A DNA stretch of 64,000 bases, taken from Trematomus loennbergii. Lineage: Eukaryota; Chordata; Actinopteri; Perciformes; Nototheniidae. The DNA lies in the NCBI GenBank assembly GCA_012861695.1, contig JAAOOA010000052.1:400001-464000 (forward strand), read 5' to 3'. Positions 43,999 to 56,265 of this stretch are shown here, piece by piece (positions within the stretch are counted from its first letter, which is position 1; the number at the start of each line of letters is the position of its first letter). Below the pieces are notes generated by a model. It did not search any database and was not told the DNA's origin. It saw only the letters and a list, made by a program, of their open reading frames with translations. A program made the position numbers and the translations under genes.

Positions 43999-45355
43999 CA
44001 GGGTTCTTACAAGTCAAATTCAAGCACTTTTCAAGCATTTTCAAGGTGCATTTCAAGCTTATCAAGCATCTTACAGCTGTTGTAAATTACTATTTATATA
44101 CACATACTTACTGTATCCTCAAATGATTATTTCCCTACCTCACATTAATCAGATGTTCTTTATGCTATAAACAACCAAATGTGTTTTCGTGATAGCATTC
44201 TACATGAGGATGATAAATTAAAGAAAATAAAACAAAGTGTAATATTTCAAAATGAGTGACCATCTGTAAGTAACTGGGCATCCCATATAGAGAACCGCAG
44301 TGACGCGTCCTAAAACCCAGAAGTAAACTTCTTCCGGTTCCTTCGACAAAAACGCAATGCAATTTCTCCATAGGATTTAGGAAAATAGCGGAAATAAGGT
44401 CTGTGGTTGAGACCATTTAAGAGACGGGTCACGTTTTGTTCTGCGGATAATCTCCCATCTCTTATAATTTTCTAATCATAAATCTATCGATCATAAATCT
44501 ATCGATTAGATTTATGAAAAGTAGGGTAGACATGTGGATATTATCCGGCTGAACAAAACGTGATCCGTCTCTTAAATGTGTCTCAACCACAGACCTTATT
44601 TCCAGCTATTTTCCTAAATCCTATGGAGAAACTGCATTGCGTTTTTGTCGAAGGAACCGGAAGAAGTTACTTCCGGGTTTTAGGACGCGTCACTGCGGTT
44701 CTCTATAACCTGGCTGAGCCAATATACAACAATCCGCCATATAACTTTTCAATACATTCTTTATTAACATGTTTCAGGTCCTTAGGTTGGCAGTAAACAT
44801 AAGGCTCTCCCAGGTTAGGCCAAAGGGGCATTATATGCACACATATACTGTATCAACTCAAATGTGAATTTTCCTTGACATTGAATCAGCAATCAGAAAT
44901 TATGCAAATCAATCAACTTTCAATCAGTCTTTGAGCTCCTTGAGTTGAAAAAGCAACAGAAAACCTGCACAGAACACTGCACTGAATCATTCAAGGTAAG
45001 GCTAAACAGCATACGGCCTGTTAGGGAGTGTCTTTCAGTTCCTTGAGTTTGTCCGTTAGCTGTCTCTCCAAAGTCTCCAGATGTCTTTCCTTTTCCTTAG
45101 CAGCTCTTCCAAGGCCATTGGCTTGGAGATGAAGCTTAGTTTTCTTTTTATGCAACTGTGTATACTTCTACTCACTACAATTCAGAGGTAAAGGTGTACT
45201 TTGACTCCACTACATGATTTCCCTTTAGTTACTTTACAGATGTGGATGAATGATGTGAAATATAATCAAGTGTTAAATCAGACTGTAGTTCCACCTGGAG
45301 TAAATCCACAAGCTACCCTGCAGTATACAAAGTCATTCAGACTAGCTGCACCTTC
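43999..45355 (+). mobile_element. Left terminus of the large hAT-type element, unit B
   Basis: It begins CAGGGTTCTTACAAGTC and is preceded by GAATAATT. It pairs with the right end at 61,197. The segment also holds the foldback at 44,290 and the duplicate of the unknown terminal exon (minus strand, stop at 45,021-45,023). Confidence 0.65.
44290..44703. mobile_element. Foldback element with TATA target repeat, unit B
   Basis: The 414-bp element is almost entirely two inverted arms of about 200 bp, starting GAGAACCGCAGTGACGCGTC and ending with the complement. TATA lies on both sides. It is a more complete copy than 9,491-9,770. Confidence 0.85.
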
Positions 45356-45364
45356 ACCAGCTTT

Positions 45365-45997
45365 TTTTTTTTTTTTCAAAATATTTTTATTCACATGGAA
45401 AAAAAGAGTAACAGTGCATTACAGCAATTACGGCATTTTCATTTTTCCCCCAAAAGAACCTTACTCACTTTCCCTTAACCCCGCCCCCATCCCAACCCCC
45501 CCTCTCCGGAGCACTGAGGCAAAGTAACATCAATTACATACAAAATGATAGATACAATAATATACATGCACATACACATACTGCATACATACATACATGT
45601 ACACATACTAACACATATCCAGGGATGTCACACGGGCTGCATGTGTGGCGGACAGGGAGTAATCATATCGGAATTATAGACAGATAAAGGGAGAATCCCT
45701 ACAACAGCGACACCATATCAGGGGGAAGACGGTCTACATAGCTGATCAGTGGCCTCCAATGAGCGTAGAACTTATCTGAGGAACCCGGAGAGTAAACTTA
45801 ATTTTTTCCAACTTTAGAAGAGACATAGTATCACTCAGCACATTTTAAAAGGGGAGGTAAGGAGATTTCCACAAAAGAAGGATTTTCCTACGAGCAATCA
45901 AGGAGGTAAAGGCAATGACATTGGTTGAGTGTTTTGTAATGTTGATTTCATCTGGGGCCTACCGAGCTATATGAGGGGATGGAGAGATTTTTACCTT
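45365..45997 (-). mobile_element. L1-type LINE 3' end, unit B only
   Basis: A T-run followed by AAAATATTTTTATT (poly-A tail and AATAAA-like signal on the minus strand) heads a 0.63-kb insertion flanked by 9-bp ACCAGCTTT repeats (45,356-45,364; 45,998-46,006). Minus-strand fragments look like the end of an L1-type ORF2. It is absent near 10,430 in unit A. Confidence 0.75.
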
Positions 45998-46482
45998 ACC
46001 AGCTTTGAGAACACTTTAATGATCAATCATTATAAAACATATCATATATATTATTCTGAAATGGAGCCTCAGTGACCTTTGAGATATCACCCTCTTTCAA
46101 TCCCAAGAAAACATTCCTCCTCAAGACACATTCACCTCCGACAGACTTCACTTGTGGACTAGAGTTATCCTGTGGATAACTCAGAACACTATCTCCGCCT
46201 ACAAGGCCTTCCCCTTCCCTCATTTCCCAAAGTGCAGCCTCTCCTACTAATAGGTGCAGATAACTTCCACCTCATTACCCCAACCAAAAGAGTCTCTTGG
46301 GTCCACAGGGGCACCAATAGCCCTCCAGCTAGGTTTCAAATACAAGATCTCACTCCTCACCCATCAGTGCATCCACGGGAACGCTCCTTCATACCTCAGG
46401 AACTACTCTCCTCACAAACCTCCACACGCAACCTCCATTCTACAACAACCATCTGCTTCCCCCCCCAGGACCAACTCCGCAC

Positions 46483-47072
46483 TGTAGAGTTGGGAGGACT
46501 GATAATTTATTCGGCAAATTACTCAGACCTACTAATTAACCTAACCGAAGTTATTGAGTCTATGTAAGTTTGCTGCTTGGCTCAGATCCACCAACGTCAG
46601 CAAGATCTCACCTCTATTACTCCCTGAAGACCAGGTTCAATTAACTGCTGTTTCAATTCAGACGACCCTCTTAATCTGTTTAAGCGATCCCTAAGGATTT
46701 TGATATCAGTAAATGAGGTGGGCCCTATACTAAGTGTGAGTGTGGCAGGGTGCAATCTTACCTTTGAAGCAGGAGAGGAGAGCGCTGATGTCTTTTAAGT
46801 TGTCCCAATCCAAAGGTGGGATCAGTTTATTTGAAGAAAAAAAGGTCCAAACTTATACAGGGTTTTTACCTTCTCTCGTTACAACATTATATCATACTAA
46901 ACATATCATGCTGGGGTTATTTTCTAATCTAAAACCTTAATTCATAGTTCACACATTAAAATCTTCCGACAAAATCCAAAGGAATTTCCTCACAGATCGA
47001 CGGGGTTAACATCCACACACTATGGCCTGACACATGTAAGAGGTCAGTTCCTCAGAATGTTCAGATTGAATT
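46483..47072 (-). repeat. Truncated LTR of the foamy-like family, unit B
   Basis: It matches the first 590 bp of the solo LTR at 14,359 and then fuses at ATTGAATTC to the gypsy fragment. The remainder of the LTR and the LINE 3' part are deleted. The LINE left part precedes it at about 46,180-46,482. Confidence 0.8.
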
Positions 47073-47379
47073 CCATCGGATGCCCCCCAGAGTCTCTTCA
47101 CCCCAACTGGAACCCCCGATGCCGAACTCAGTCGTCAGGTGGAGAAACTATGGCAGATAGGTGTCCTCCCCTTTCAGAAAGAGCCAGGCATCACAGATCC
47201 AAGCGCCCCTCCAGTCCAGTGGACCCCCTTCCAGCAGCTCATTGACCGGGTCCTGCGTCCCACTCTCAGTATGCAGATATCCGGATGACTACATCGTTCA
47301 AAGTGAGGTGTTGGGGCAGGTAAAGGCGGGCTCCAAGCTAACCTGAAGAAGAGTGAGTTGGGGTATCTGGGGTCGATGG
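47073..47379 (+). mobile_element. Ty3/gypsy reverse transcriptase fragment, unit B
   Basis: Copy of 15,983-16,289, with pieces such as YPDDYIVQSEV and small indels. Confidence 0.55.
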
Positions 47380-47940
47380 TCTCCTCTTTGGCCGGGATGG
47401 GTGGGAGTGGTGGTAGGTAGGCAGGTGTATGTGCAACACATCTCTCTTCTTAAGAAAAGCTTTAAGTACAATTGATTGTTTTTTTCATTTCATATTGAGG
47501 AGAGCCAACAGGTCTCTCATCAGCTGCAGTCTTCTTCTTTATTTTCCAAAATGCCTCCACGCTCCTCTTCACGTCTCAAACTCGCCCCGTGATGAATAAA
47601 CTGAGAACAAAGAAAACCTGAGCTTACAGATTTGTCTGGAACACCAGAAAAACGTGTTGAAACCTCAATAAATAAACTTCACACGGTACGACCTCTCACC
47701 TTTCTGTGTGTCTTCACTTCCTGTCACCTGAGAGGAGAAGGAGAGAGAGAGAGAATGATGATGATAATTAAACAAAGAGAAATAGTCAGAATGATGAAGA
47801 GAGAAAGAAGAGTGTTGTTTTCCTCTGAGGTCACGCTCCATTAAAGAGTTTTACTATCTTGATGAATGGAGGATATGGTTTCAGTACTCACAGGTCTTCT
47901 GGATCGTGGCTTCGATCGTCTCTCCTCTGATCCTGTAGAG
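47380..47940 (-). other. 3' region of the NLR gene, unit B
   Basis: Minus-strand sequence downstream of the LRR exons. It has a short possible exon ending in gtgagagg (about 47,695-47,725, reading VTGSEDTQK), another possible exon at 47,893-47,935, and AT-rich sequence that may be 3'UTR. Unit A has lost about 440 bp of it. No B30.2 domain seen. Confidence 0.3.
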
Positions 47941-48114
47941 ATGAACACAATCCATAAGTTTGAGATCCAGTTAAAATAAGTGTTTTCGTTCTTTGAGTCA
48001 GCTTCAGAGTCCTGATCTCATGCTTTACATCCCATCATATCTTCTCTGCAAACACTACGACTGCCTGCCACAGCTCTCAGCTGCATGACAGGAAGTAACC
48101 ACATTGGTCTAGAA

Positions 48115-48662
48115 CAGGGGGGTCCAAACTTTTTTCACCGAGGGCCACATACAGAAACATATATAAAGGTCTGGGCCGCTCTCTAGAGGTATGTTGCCTC
48201 ATAAGTTCAGTTATAAGTCAGGAAACTCAATCAGATGAAGGTAAAGGATGCTTGTTACTTGAGGATGCTTTAAGAAACAAACAGCTCTCACCTCTCCAGA
48301 GGGTTTACTGTATTCTGTCAGCAGCTCATTCCTTTAAACAGGAGCTTCAGATTGATTATAATTACAGGAAATATGAAGGGTTTATTTCACGCTTGTTATA
48401 AAATAAGTTATTGGGCTTTTTTCTTATCAAGTTAGATTTGTTAGGAAATGTTTTCAGCTTTAATTGACTGAATTTATTTTAAAGGTGGGATTATTAACAC
48501 ATGAATACTACTGTGTAATATATGTTACATATATATTTAAGAAGTACAATACAAGACAAGCAGAAGTTTCCTTTGTGGCCATATTCCATTATACTTTCAG
48601 AATTTGCTGAGGGCCGATTCCGAGGGCCGCATTTGGTCCCGGGCCGCAGTTTGGACACCCTG
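48115..48662. mobile_element. hAT-type non-autonomous element, unit B
   Basis: Copy of 16,606-17,155 at the identical site, flanked by GTCTAGAA and GGCTAGAA. Confidence 0.85.
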
Positions 48663-48909
48663 GGCTAGAAACTAAAAACATCCCATAAGAACAGACTACC
48701 TTTCCCACTCTTCTGTAAAACCCCATATGTCTGTTAGAGAGTTGATTACTAAAGTGTGGCTTTGCATGTTCAGCTGGCCTTCTATAGTTGATGGAAGAAT
48801 GAAAAGAGCCTGCAGTCAGTGGTAACATCACTGATCTGTTTCCCCAGTGAGAGAAACACCTCCCTTGGTTCATACAATACTGCTGAACCAGCAGAGACCC
48901 CTTACTGAC

Positions 48910-49075
48910 CTGAGAGACTCCAGTCTGCAGTCTGGACTCTCCAGAAGATCTCTCAGCAGCTTCTCTGAATCATGCAGATCGTTGTCTCTCAGGTCCAGCT
49001 CTCTCAGATGGATGTTGGACTTCAGAGCTGAGACCAGAGCAACAGCTGATCTCTGACAACCTGCAGAGCCTCAGT
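48910..49075 (-). pseudogene. NLR leucine-rich-repeat exon, unit B
   Basis: Homologue of 17,404-17,574 with an [19 protein letters not shown] repeat. Its length of 166 bp is not that of unit A (171), so at least one indel breaks the frame. Confidence 0.75.
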
Positions 49076-49391
49076 CTGAATAAAGAAAACATGATGAGGA
49101 TACAAATCTGTTTATAATCAGATGTTTATTCAACATTGAAATGAATGGGAACAAAAACATGTCTTCTTCAGAAGTCAACTTTATCCTGTAAAACTAATAT
49201 TACTTCAGATGAACTTTATTCAGACGTTATCGTTTACTAAATATTAAAAACATAGATTTACTTTTCACAACTAACATCTATTACAGTTCCTTTAAGAATC
49301 AGTCAACATTTATCTCTGCAGTTCTTACTTTAGTACCTACAAAGAAAGTATGAATAAAGACATTTACAACTTTATGGATGTAAGTTAATTA

Positions 49392-50109
49392 CCGTAATTT
49401 TCGGACTATAAGGTGCACCTGAATATAGACCGCAGCAGCTAAATTGAATGATGTGTACATATATAAGCCGCACTGGACTATAAGCCGCAGGTGTTTTAAT
49501 GTTTAATTACCATATCTAAGGGTTCGTGCACAGAGGGGATTGTCGGGAAAGAGATGGCTGTTTGAGGAAGCTCCCATTTATTAACATTTCAACAAACAAG
49601 TTGCATATTTGCATAACGTATTCAAGTGTTACCATTTAGTGCAATAGTAGCTACAGAACATGTACTGTGCTGTGTAAACTGTACTGTATCACATAGCGTT
49701 TCAGACACACACACTTTTCAACTTTCAAACTTAGGAGAGGTTACGTCTTCTTTGTGTTATAAGATAGGACTGGCAGGGTCAGTCAAACCTGGTCGTTATC
49801 CCGCGGAGCTCCTGTCCCGGTCCCTTGCGCTCTCTCGGCCCGGTGTCTACAGGGCTAGCCCGAGGATCCCCCGCAGCTAGCAACAGGCCTTCAAAACAAT
49901 GTTAGAGGCGCTCCTGAAACAGCGTCAAAACGGGTATATTTCCCGGGCTTTAATATACGCTTTGTTTCACTCGTTTGTTGTTTTGTTCCTCCGTGTTTTC
50001 AGAGCAAGTCGTCGGAGCTGTAAAAATCCATAGATTAGCCGCACCGTTATATAAGCCGCAGGGTCGAAAAATGGGAAAAAAGTCGCGGCTTATAGTCCGA
50101 AAATTACGG
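49392..50109. mobile_element. TA-target inverted-repeat element, unit B only
   Basis: The 718-bp insertion begins CCGTAATTTTCGGACTATAA and ends with the matching complement (CTTATAGTCCGAAAATTACG, then G), flanked by TA. Subterminal TATAAGCCGCA repeats are present. Unit A shows the uninterrupted site (GTTAGTTATGTAG near 17,890). A TA target suggests a Tc1/mariner-type element. No transposase frame. Confidence 0.85.
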
Positions 50110-50471
50110 TATGTAGAAGAATCAGGTTGAATAACTAATGACTAGTGACTTTTGCATGATAGGAGACCTTTAATCTCAGAGATGATGTAGAAACAATCCA
50201 TTGATAATCTGGAACTTTAACTTTGATCAGATGTTTAACAACTCCTTCATCTCCCTCACAGCTCATCAGTACTGACAGCATCTCCACAGACTCATGGAGC
50301 ACAGAGTGAGTCTGAGGAAGCTCAAACACTCTCCCTCACACATTCACCTTCTCTTTGTTACTCTGATCAATATTCAGTCATTAGCAAAAGTGGAAAAAAA
50401 ACTTTAATGTATTTTTTTCAAATTCAGAAAATGATAAACACAAACAGATGAAGTTCAGTCAGTGAACTGAC

Positions 50472-50640
50472 CTGAGAGTCTCCAGTCTGCAGTTTGGACT
50501 CTTTAGTCCAGAGATCAGCAGCTCCACTCCTGAATCCTTCAGAGTTGACTCAGGTCCAGATCTCTCAGATGGGAGGGATCAGACTTCAGAGCTGAGGCCA
50601 CGACTTCACAGTGAGTCTCTGAGAGTCCACAGAGATAAGT
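50472..50640 (-). pseudogene. NLR leucine-rich-repeat exon adjoining the NACHT exon, unit B
   Basis: Homologue of 20,685-20,851 with splice sites preserved and a disturbed reading frame. Confidence 0.65.
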
Positions 50641-51328
50641 CTATAATAACACATAAATTACAACATGTGTTAAAAAAGAGGAAACATAATGACCTCAAGC
50701 ATTTGATGAAAAACATATTTGACAAATGTTCTGATTGAGATTTGCTGTTAGTCCATTTAATAATATATCACTGAGTGCACCAAGGCCTCGGTGACACCAA
50801 AAAATGTTAATTAATATTGAGATGTGAATGATGGATGTTTTGGTTTCTCTGAGCATCTGGAAATGTATTGTGCACACAAACACAGTTAACAAACCAATAA
50901 AGTTTCAATATTTTAAACTGAATACCATCAGATGTTCTCACTATATGAGCATTAAGACATAACTCTGGTATTGGGGATATGATATAGATCTGATTTTAAA
51001 CTCTAACACATTGTGATAAAAACGTGTGTGTGTTTAATGATAAAGAAACTACTAGAAAGTAATAATAACTGATAACTGTAAGTCCTGCTGTGTGGTGTGA
51101 TCACATGCTGAGAAAGCTCTAGGTCCTTCATGTGTTTGACATGTCGCCTCCATCACTCAATATGAAGAGAGAAACGCTTCAGTTTAAACTATTATTATAA
51201 ATAAATAGAAGAACAGTGTTGGTTTATTTTGCTCTCAGTATTTAAACAGCAGAAATGTTATAGTGTTTATTTGAATAATTCAACTTCTGATCCACATTAG
51301 TTTATAAAGTGAATCACTCTGGACTTAC

Positions 51329-53135
51329 TGTGCCTTCCTGCAGTTCCTCACAGCTGGAATCAGTCTCTGTTTCCCCTTATATGATGTGTTGTACTTCTTC
51401 AGGTTCAACTCATCCAGAAACCTCCTCTGACATCTGCAGCATGTAGGCCAGAGCAGAGCAGTGGATCTCAGAGAGTTCCTTCTCTGATCTGTTCTCTGAC
51501 TTCAGGAACTCTGTGATCTCCTGATGTACTGAGTGGTCCTTCATCTCTGTCAGACAGTGGAAGATGTTGATGCTCCTGTCAGGAGAGATTTAACTGCTCA
51601 TCTCCTTCAGGTTGCTGATGGCTCTCTGGATGGTTTCTGGTCTGTTGTCTGTGCGACCCAGCAGGCCTCCTAAGAGTCTCTGGTTGGACTCCAGAGAGAG
51701 GCCGTGGAGAAAGCGGACAAACAGGTCCAGGTGGCCATTTTCACTTCTGAGGGATTTCTCCATGGCTCCCTTTAGGAAGACATCCAGGGATGGGTAATCC
51801 TGATCACTGTTTTACTGTTCTCATAGTCCAGTCTCCTGCAGGAAGTCCTTCAGTACCTCTGTGTCCTGTTGGTGTAACAGTGCAACATGTAGACTGCAGC
51901 CAGAAACTCCTGAATGCTCAGATGAACAAAGCAGTAGACTGTTTTCTGGAAGATCACTCTCTCTCTTTTGAAGATCTCTGTACAAACTCCTGAGTGCACC
52001 AAGGCCTCGGTGACACCAAGACCACAGCGCTGCAGGTCTTCTTGGTAGAACATGATGTCTCCTTTCTCCAGATGTTCAAACGCCAGCCTCCCCAGCTTCA
52101 GAAGAAGCTCCCTGTCAGCCTCCGTCAGCTGCTGTGGACTCGTCTCATGTCCCTCTTCATACTTCTGCTTCTTCCTCTTGGTCTGGACCAGCAGGAAGTG
52201 TGAGTACATGTCAGTGAGGGTCTGGGGCAGCTCTCCTCTCTGGTCTGTAGTCAACATGTGGTCCAGAACTGCAGCAGTGATCCAGCAGAAGACTGGGATC
52301 TGACACATGATGTGGAGGCTCCTGGAGCTCTTGATGTGAGAGATGATTCTGCTGGACAGGTCTTCATCACTCGATCTCCTCCTGAAGTACTCCTCCTTCT
52401 GGGCGTCAGTGAAGCCTCGTACTTCTGTTACCCTGTCCACACACTCAGGAGGGATCTGATTGGCCGCTGCAGGTCTGGAAGTTATCCAGACGAGAGCCGA
52501 GGGAAGCAGCTTCCCCCTGATGAGGTTTGTCAGCAGCACGTTGACTGAGGACTCTGTGAGACATCAGACACAACCTCATTGTTTCTGAAGTCCAGAGAAA
52601 GTCTGCTTTCATCCAGGCCGTCAAAGATGAGCAGCACTTTGCAGACAGCCAGCTGCTCTGCTGTGACCTTCTGTAAGGTTGGATGGAAAACATGGAGCAG
52701 CCTGAGAAGACTGTACTGCTCACCTTTGATCAGGTTCATCTCCCTGAAGGAGAGCGGGATCACCAGACTGACATCTTGGTTTCCCAAACCCTCGGCCCAG
52801 TCCAGAGTGAACTTCTGCACTGAGAAGGTTTTTCCAACTCCAGCGACTCCGTTGGTCAGGACCGCTCTGATGAGAGTCTGTTGGTCAGGTGAGGCTTTAA
52901 AGATGTCCTGGCACTTGATTGGAGTGTCATGGAGGGTTCTTCTTGGAAGCTGTCTCCAGCTGCCTCACCTCATGTTGGGTATTAACCTCTTCACTCCTGC
53001 CTTGTGTGATGTAGAGCTCAGTGAAGATCCTGTTGAGGAGGGTTTCACTTTGATCAGTTCCTTCAGTCACACGTTCACATCTCCTCCTCAGACTGAGCCT
53101 ATGTTCATCTAAAACCTCCTGCAGACCACTATCTG
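51329..53135 (-). pseudogene. FISNA-NACHT exon of the NLR, unit B
   Basis: The 1.8-kb exon carries the same motifs as unit A, including [29 protein letters not shown] and [16 protein letters not shown]. The stretch from about 52,539 down to 51,850 is open for 229 codons, longer than any in unit A. Breaks lie near 52,553 (just after the VVSDVSQ segment), 52,938 (two bases fewer than unit A in FISNA), 51,845 and 51,480. Confidence 0.88.
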
Positions 53136-53325
53136 CTGGAAGAGAAGGAAACAGGAGAGAATCAGAAAATGCTTTTGAGAATATAACAATAAAACTAATA
53201 AAAACAGACTGAGTTTAAATGTTTTATAAACATTTTAATGTCTATGTTCTTCAACAGAATACCTAATAAACAAAACAAATGAACCAGGAAGAGGAATAAG
53301 ACGCTGCATGAGTTCGGCCTCTTAC

Positions 53326-53393
53326 CTCGTACAGAGCTGGTCTGACTGGCTCTGTATCCCATTGAGATCAACGATCTCTTTTTCACGGGAGAC
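53326..53393 (-). pseudogene. NLR exon lacking the RING, unit B
   Basis: This 68-bp exon keeps the acceptor, donor and frame of the 236-bp RING exon in unit A (difference 168 bp, 56 codons). It reads SPVKKRSLISMGYRASQTS instead of the RING. All eight zinc ligands are absent. Confidence 0.75.
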
Positions 53394-54553
53394 CTGCGGA
53401 GAGGAACACATCCTTTACAGCACTTTACTTCAGAGGGGCTGATTCTCACCAAAGGTACAACAAGGGGGCACATTCTAGTTTGATCTTTAAAAAAGGTCTA
53501 TATAATATATACCCTTGTGATCAGGTATAGCTTACAATTCACATGATCATAAAACCAGAGAGCATCCTGTCTGGATTCATCCCCCAGAGGAGCACATGTT
53601 CCCTGTATCTACACACACACTGTATTAACCTGGTACACTATAAACCCAACTTGCATAGAATCTGCTGTGTGAATATAAATAAACATATGGAAAGGATGCC
53701 TAAATAACAACAGAATGATACTGATGTGTAAAAAGCCTGAGTTAATGCTTTGTCAGGTCTGTCTCCAACACAACGAGCATAACATTTGTTTTCCTTTTTG
53801 TTTCTGAAGAGATGGGTTTGATTAAAGCTAGGCTAACATTAGCTGCTCCATCAACACTCAGAGTAACTTCATGAAGTCATAAGTACAGCAGTCACTATAT
53901 TGTTAGCACCACAGACAGTCTCTGGTTTATACAGGAACATGAATAACCCTGATTGAATATGAGCTGCTGTCGAGCTCTGTTCTCCTCTCTGATTCCCCTC
54001 AGACCGTCAGAGACCCCAGGAGCACAATCTCAACACTGACAGGTTTTTGTAACAGAGCGTCACAAACTTTACACTCAAGTTGAAATGTGTCACGCTGCAC
54101 GAATACGCAGGTGATATGAATTTAACATCTTCACTTCCTTCGTGTTGCCAGGCACGGATCTGGGTCTTCGTATTGACTCGACATGTGATTTCACAAAACT
54201 CTGTTTTATCTGCTAATGCTAAACACAACCAGCTCACCAGGTTATCACTATTATTAATAAACATCTTAAAAAGACATATCATAGATATGCCCAAGTAGTT
54301 AAATAATGTTTTGGACAATATATATCGTTTTTAAATCAGTATTTATCAATATTGTTGCTATTTAAAACCATTTTATACACAGATACAATGATAATATAAT
54401 TGCATATTGAAATATCCTTAGATAATGTTAGCTTGCTCTGCTGCGTTTTCCCTTTACAAACTGCTCACATGATTTCATTAAAGAACAGTTTGATATATTA
54501 GATTACATCAAAACTGGATCCTCTTCAGGTCAGTTTACAGGAGAGACTCTTAC

Positions 54554-54676
54554 TTTGTGTCTGAGGGTCCAGGTTCATTACTGAAGTATGGAAGCCAGTC
54601 TTTAGACCAGTCACTCTTCAGAGACAGACCGCTGGAGACTGAAGAGTTGTCCTCTTCCTCACTCATCTTCTCCAGT
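54554..54676 (-). pseudogene. Start-codon exon of the NLR, unit B
   Basis: Acceptor tctcag, 10 bp of 5'UTR, then MSEEEDNSSVSSGLSLKSDW and the end NEPGPSDTK before gtaaga. This is the intact arrangement that the provirus interrupts in unit A. Confidence 0.8.
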
Positions 54677-54685
54677 CTGAGAACA

Positions 54686-54843
<158 letters not shown>

Positions 54844-55688
54844 AAATGACTTCTCCATGACCTTTACCTAATTTTCCATGACCAAAAAAATGACTCTTTC
54901 TCAGCGTACCACTGAAAATGGTTTATTTTAACATGGAACAGGAAAATAAGGTCTGCATCTGAAACATGTGCCTATCTCAAACAAATCAAATAGTAGGCTT
55001 ACTAGCTTCTACACCAGGGGTCACCAACCTTTTTTAGGGTGAGGGCTACTTTCAAAAAATAAAACAAGTCGGGGGCTACTTTTACTCCTCTTTTATTTAT
55101 TTTTTGCTGTGAAAGCGTGTTTTCAATTCAAATTCAAAGGTTTTAATGTCATATGCACAAAAGTGTAGAAATGGCAAGGAAAATCGTATGACCAGAGCTA
55201 CTCCAACAATGCAATACATAATAGAATAAGAACATAAAAATACAAAATAGAGCAAGAAGTCTATATACACTTAAATCGACTATGATATATACAAGAACAG
55301 AATGTAAAATAAAATATTGTACAGTGAGATGAAATGAAATGTTTTTACATAATTATGCATTATTGGTAGTCAGTGGTTACATGTTTGGTTCTGTCTAAGC
55401 TACTATTTCACCTATGCAACATATATATATATCAATATTTCAATTACTTGTATATAGACTATTCTGCAGTATTTCTATTATATTCTATTGTATTGTATTT
55501 ACTTGCACTATTATCTGTTTTATTATGTTGCACTGTTGGAGCAGCCTGTGACCTAAGATGTTCATTGTCATAACTACACTGTAGCTCTGCACACATGACA
55601 ATAAAAGCCTTGAATCTTTGTTGATAAACAAAAGGTTTACCAACTCTTGCAGACATTATGATAACGTTTTCTACATTGTCTCACAGAC

Positions 55689-56129
55689 CTGAGGTGTCCC
55701 ACGTGTGTAGAACTTGCTGGCTCCATCAGTACTTGGCACCACTTTGAGGCAGAAGGCGGGCTGCAGGTGTCGGACCTCCAGCAGCACCAGAGCCAGGTAC
55801 TGAATGAAGAGCAGAGCGTCCACCAGCGAGGCGGCGTACTCCACGATCCCCCGGTAGTCCCTCTCCCTCGGCTCCAGCACCCGCACGCCGGTAGAACAAC
55901 CAATAGGACGCCACGAACAGGAACACCAGCACCATGAGCAGGCAGCGGAAGACGAAGAAGCGCGGGAGCGTGGCGCGAGGCGGGCGGAGGAACAGCGCCC
56001 AGGAGGAGATGAGCAGCACCAGCAGCTTGAAGGCCAGGGAGACGTAGAGGCCCTCGCAGGGCAGGATGAGGAAGGCGAGTGGGGTGAGGAGCGCCAAGAA
56101 GCTCAGGACGCCCCCATCAGTATCAAGTC
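55689..56129 (-). pseudogene. vangl2: vangl2 transmembrane exon, duplicated fragment
   Basis: The minus-strand exon, between a ccccag acceptor and an AG/gtctgtg donor, encodes the four-pass membrane region of Van Gogh-like 2: [54 protein letters not shown] and the [18 protein letters not shown] segment. [14 protein letters not shown] marks it as type 2 rather than type 1. About 13 residues between the first and second helix are missing. One extra base follows the WLFY codons (near 55,888), and another lies near the donor. The intact protein is a planar-cell-polarity membrane component. This copy cannot encode it. Confidence 0.85.
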
Positions 56130-56189
56130 CTGGGGGGAGGAGGAGGAGGAGTCGGGGCTCACAAAGTCCGCTAAGCACCGGCCAGAGAC

Positions 56190-56265
56190 ATGGACAACGA
56201 GTCGGGATACTCGTACAAGTCCTCGCACTCCAGGACCTCCCGCAAGCACAGGTCAACCTTACTCC
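56190..56265 (+). pseudogene. vangl2: vangl2 N-terminal exon fragment, opposite strand
   Basis: ATG at 56,190 begins [20 protein letters not shown], the conserved N-terminus of Van Gogh-like proteins. It lies only 60 bp from the transmembrane exon but on the opposite strand, so the fragment is internally inverted and the middle of the N-terminal domain is missing. Confidence 0.8.

Larger units (their letters stand above)
48910..54676 (-). pseudogene. NLR gene body, unit B (FISNA-NACHT-LRR, NLRC3-like)
   Basis: Exons in transcription order are: start-codon exon 54,554-54,676 (ATG at 54,666), short exon 53,326-53,393 lacking a RING, FISNA-NACHT exon 51,329-53,135, and LRR exons 50,472-50,640 and 48,910-49,075. 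The promoter candidate is at 58,096-58,240. Compared with unit A it has one fewer N-terminal repeat exon, no RING and one fewer LRR exon. It has no provirus in the start exon. Frameshifts are present in the NACHT and LRR exons. Confidence 0.8.
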
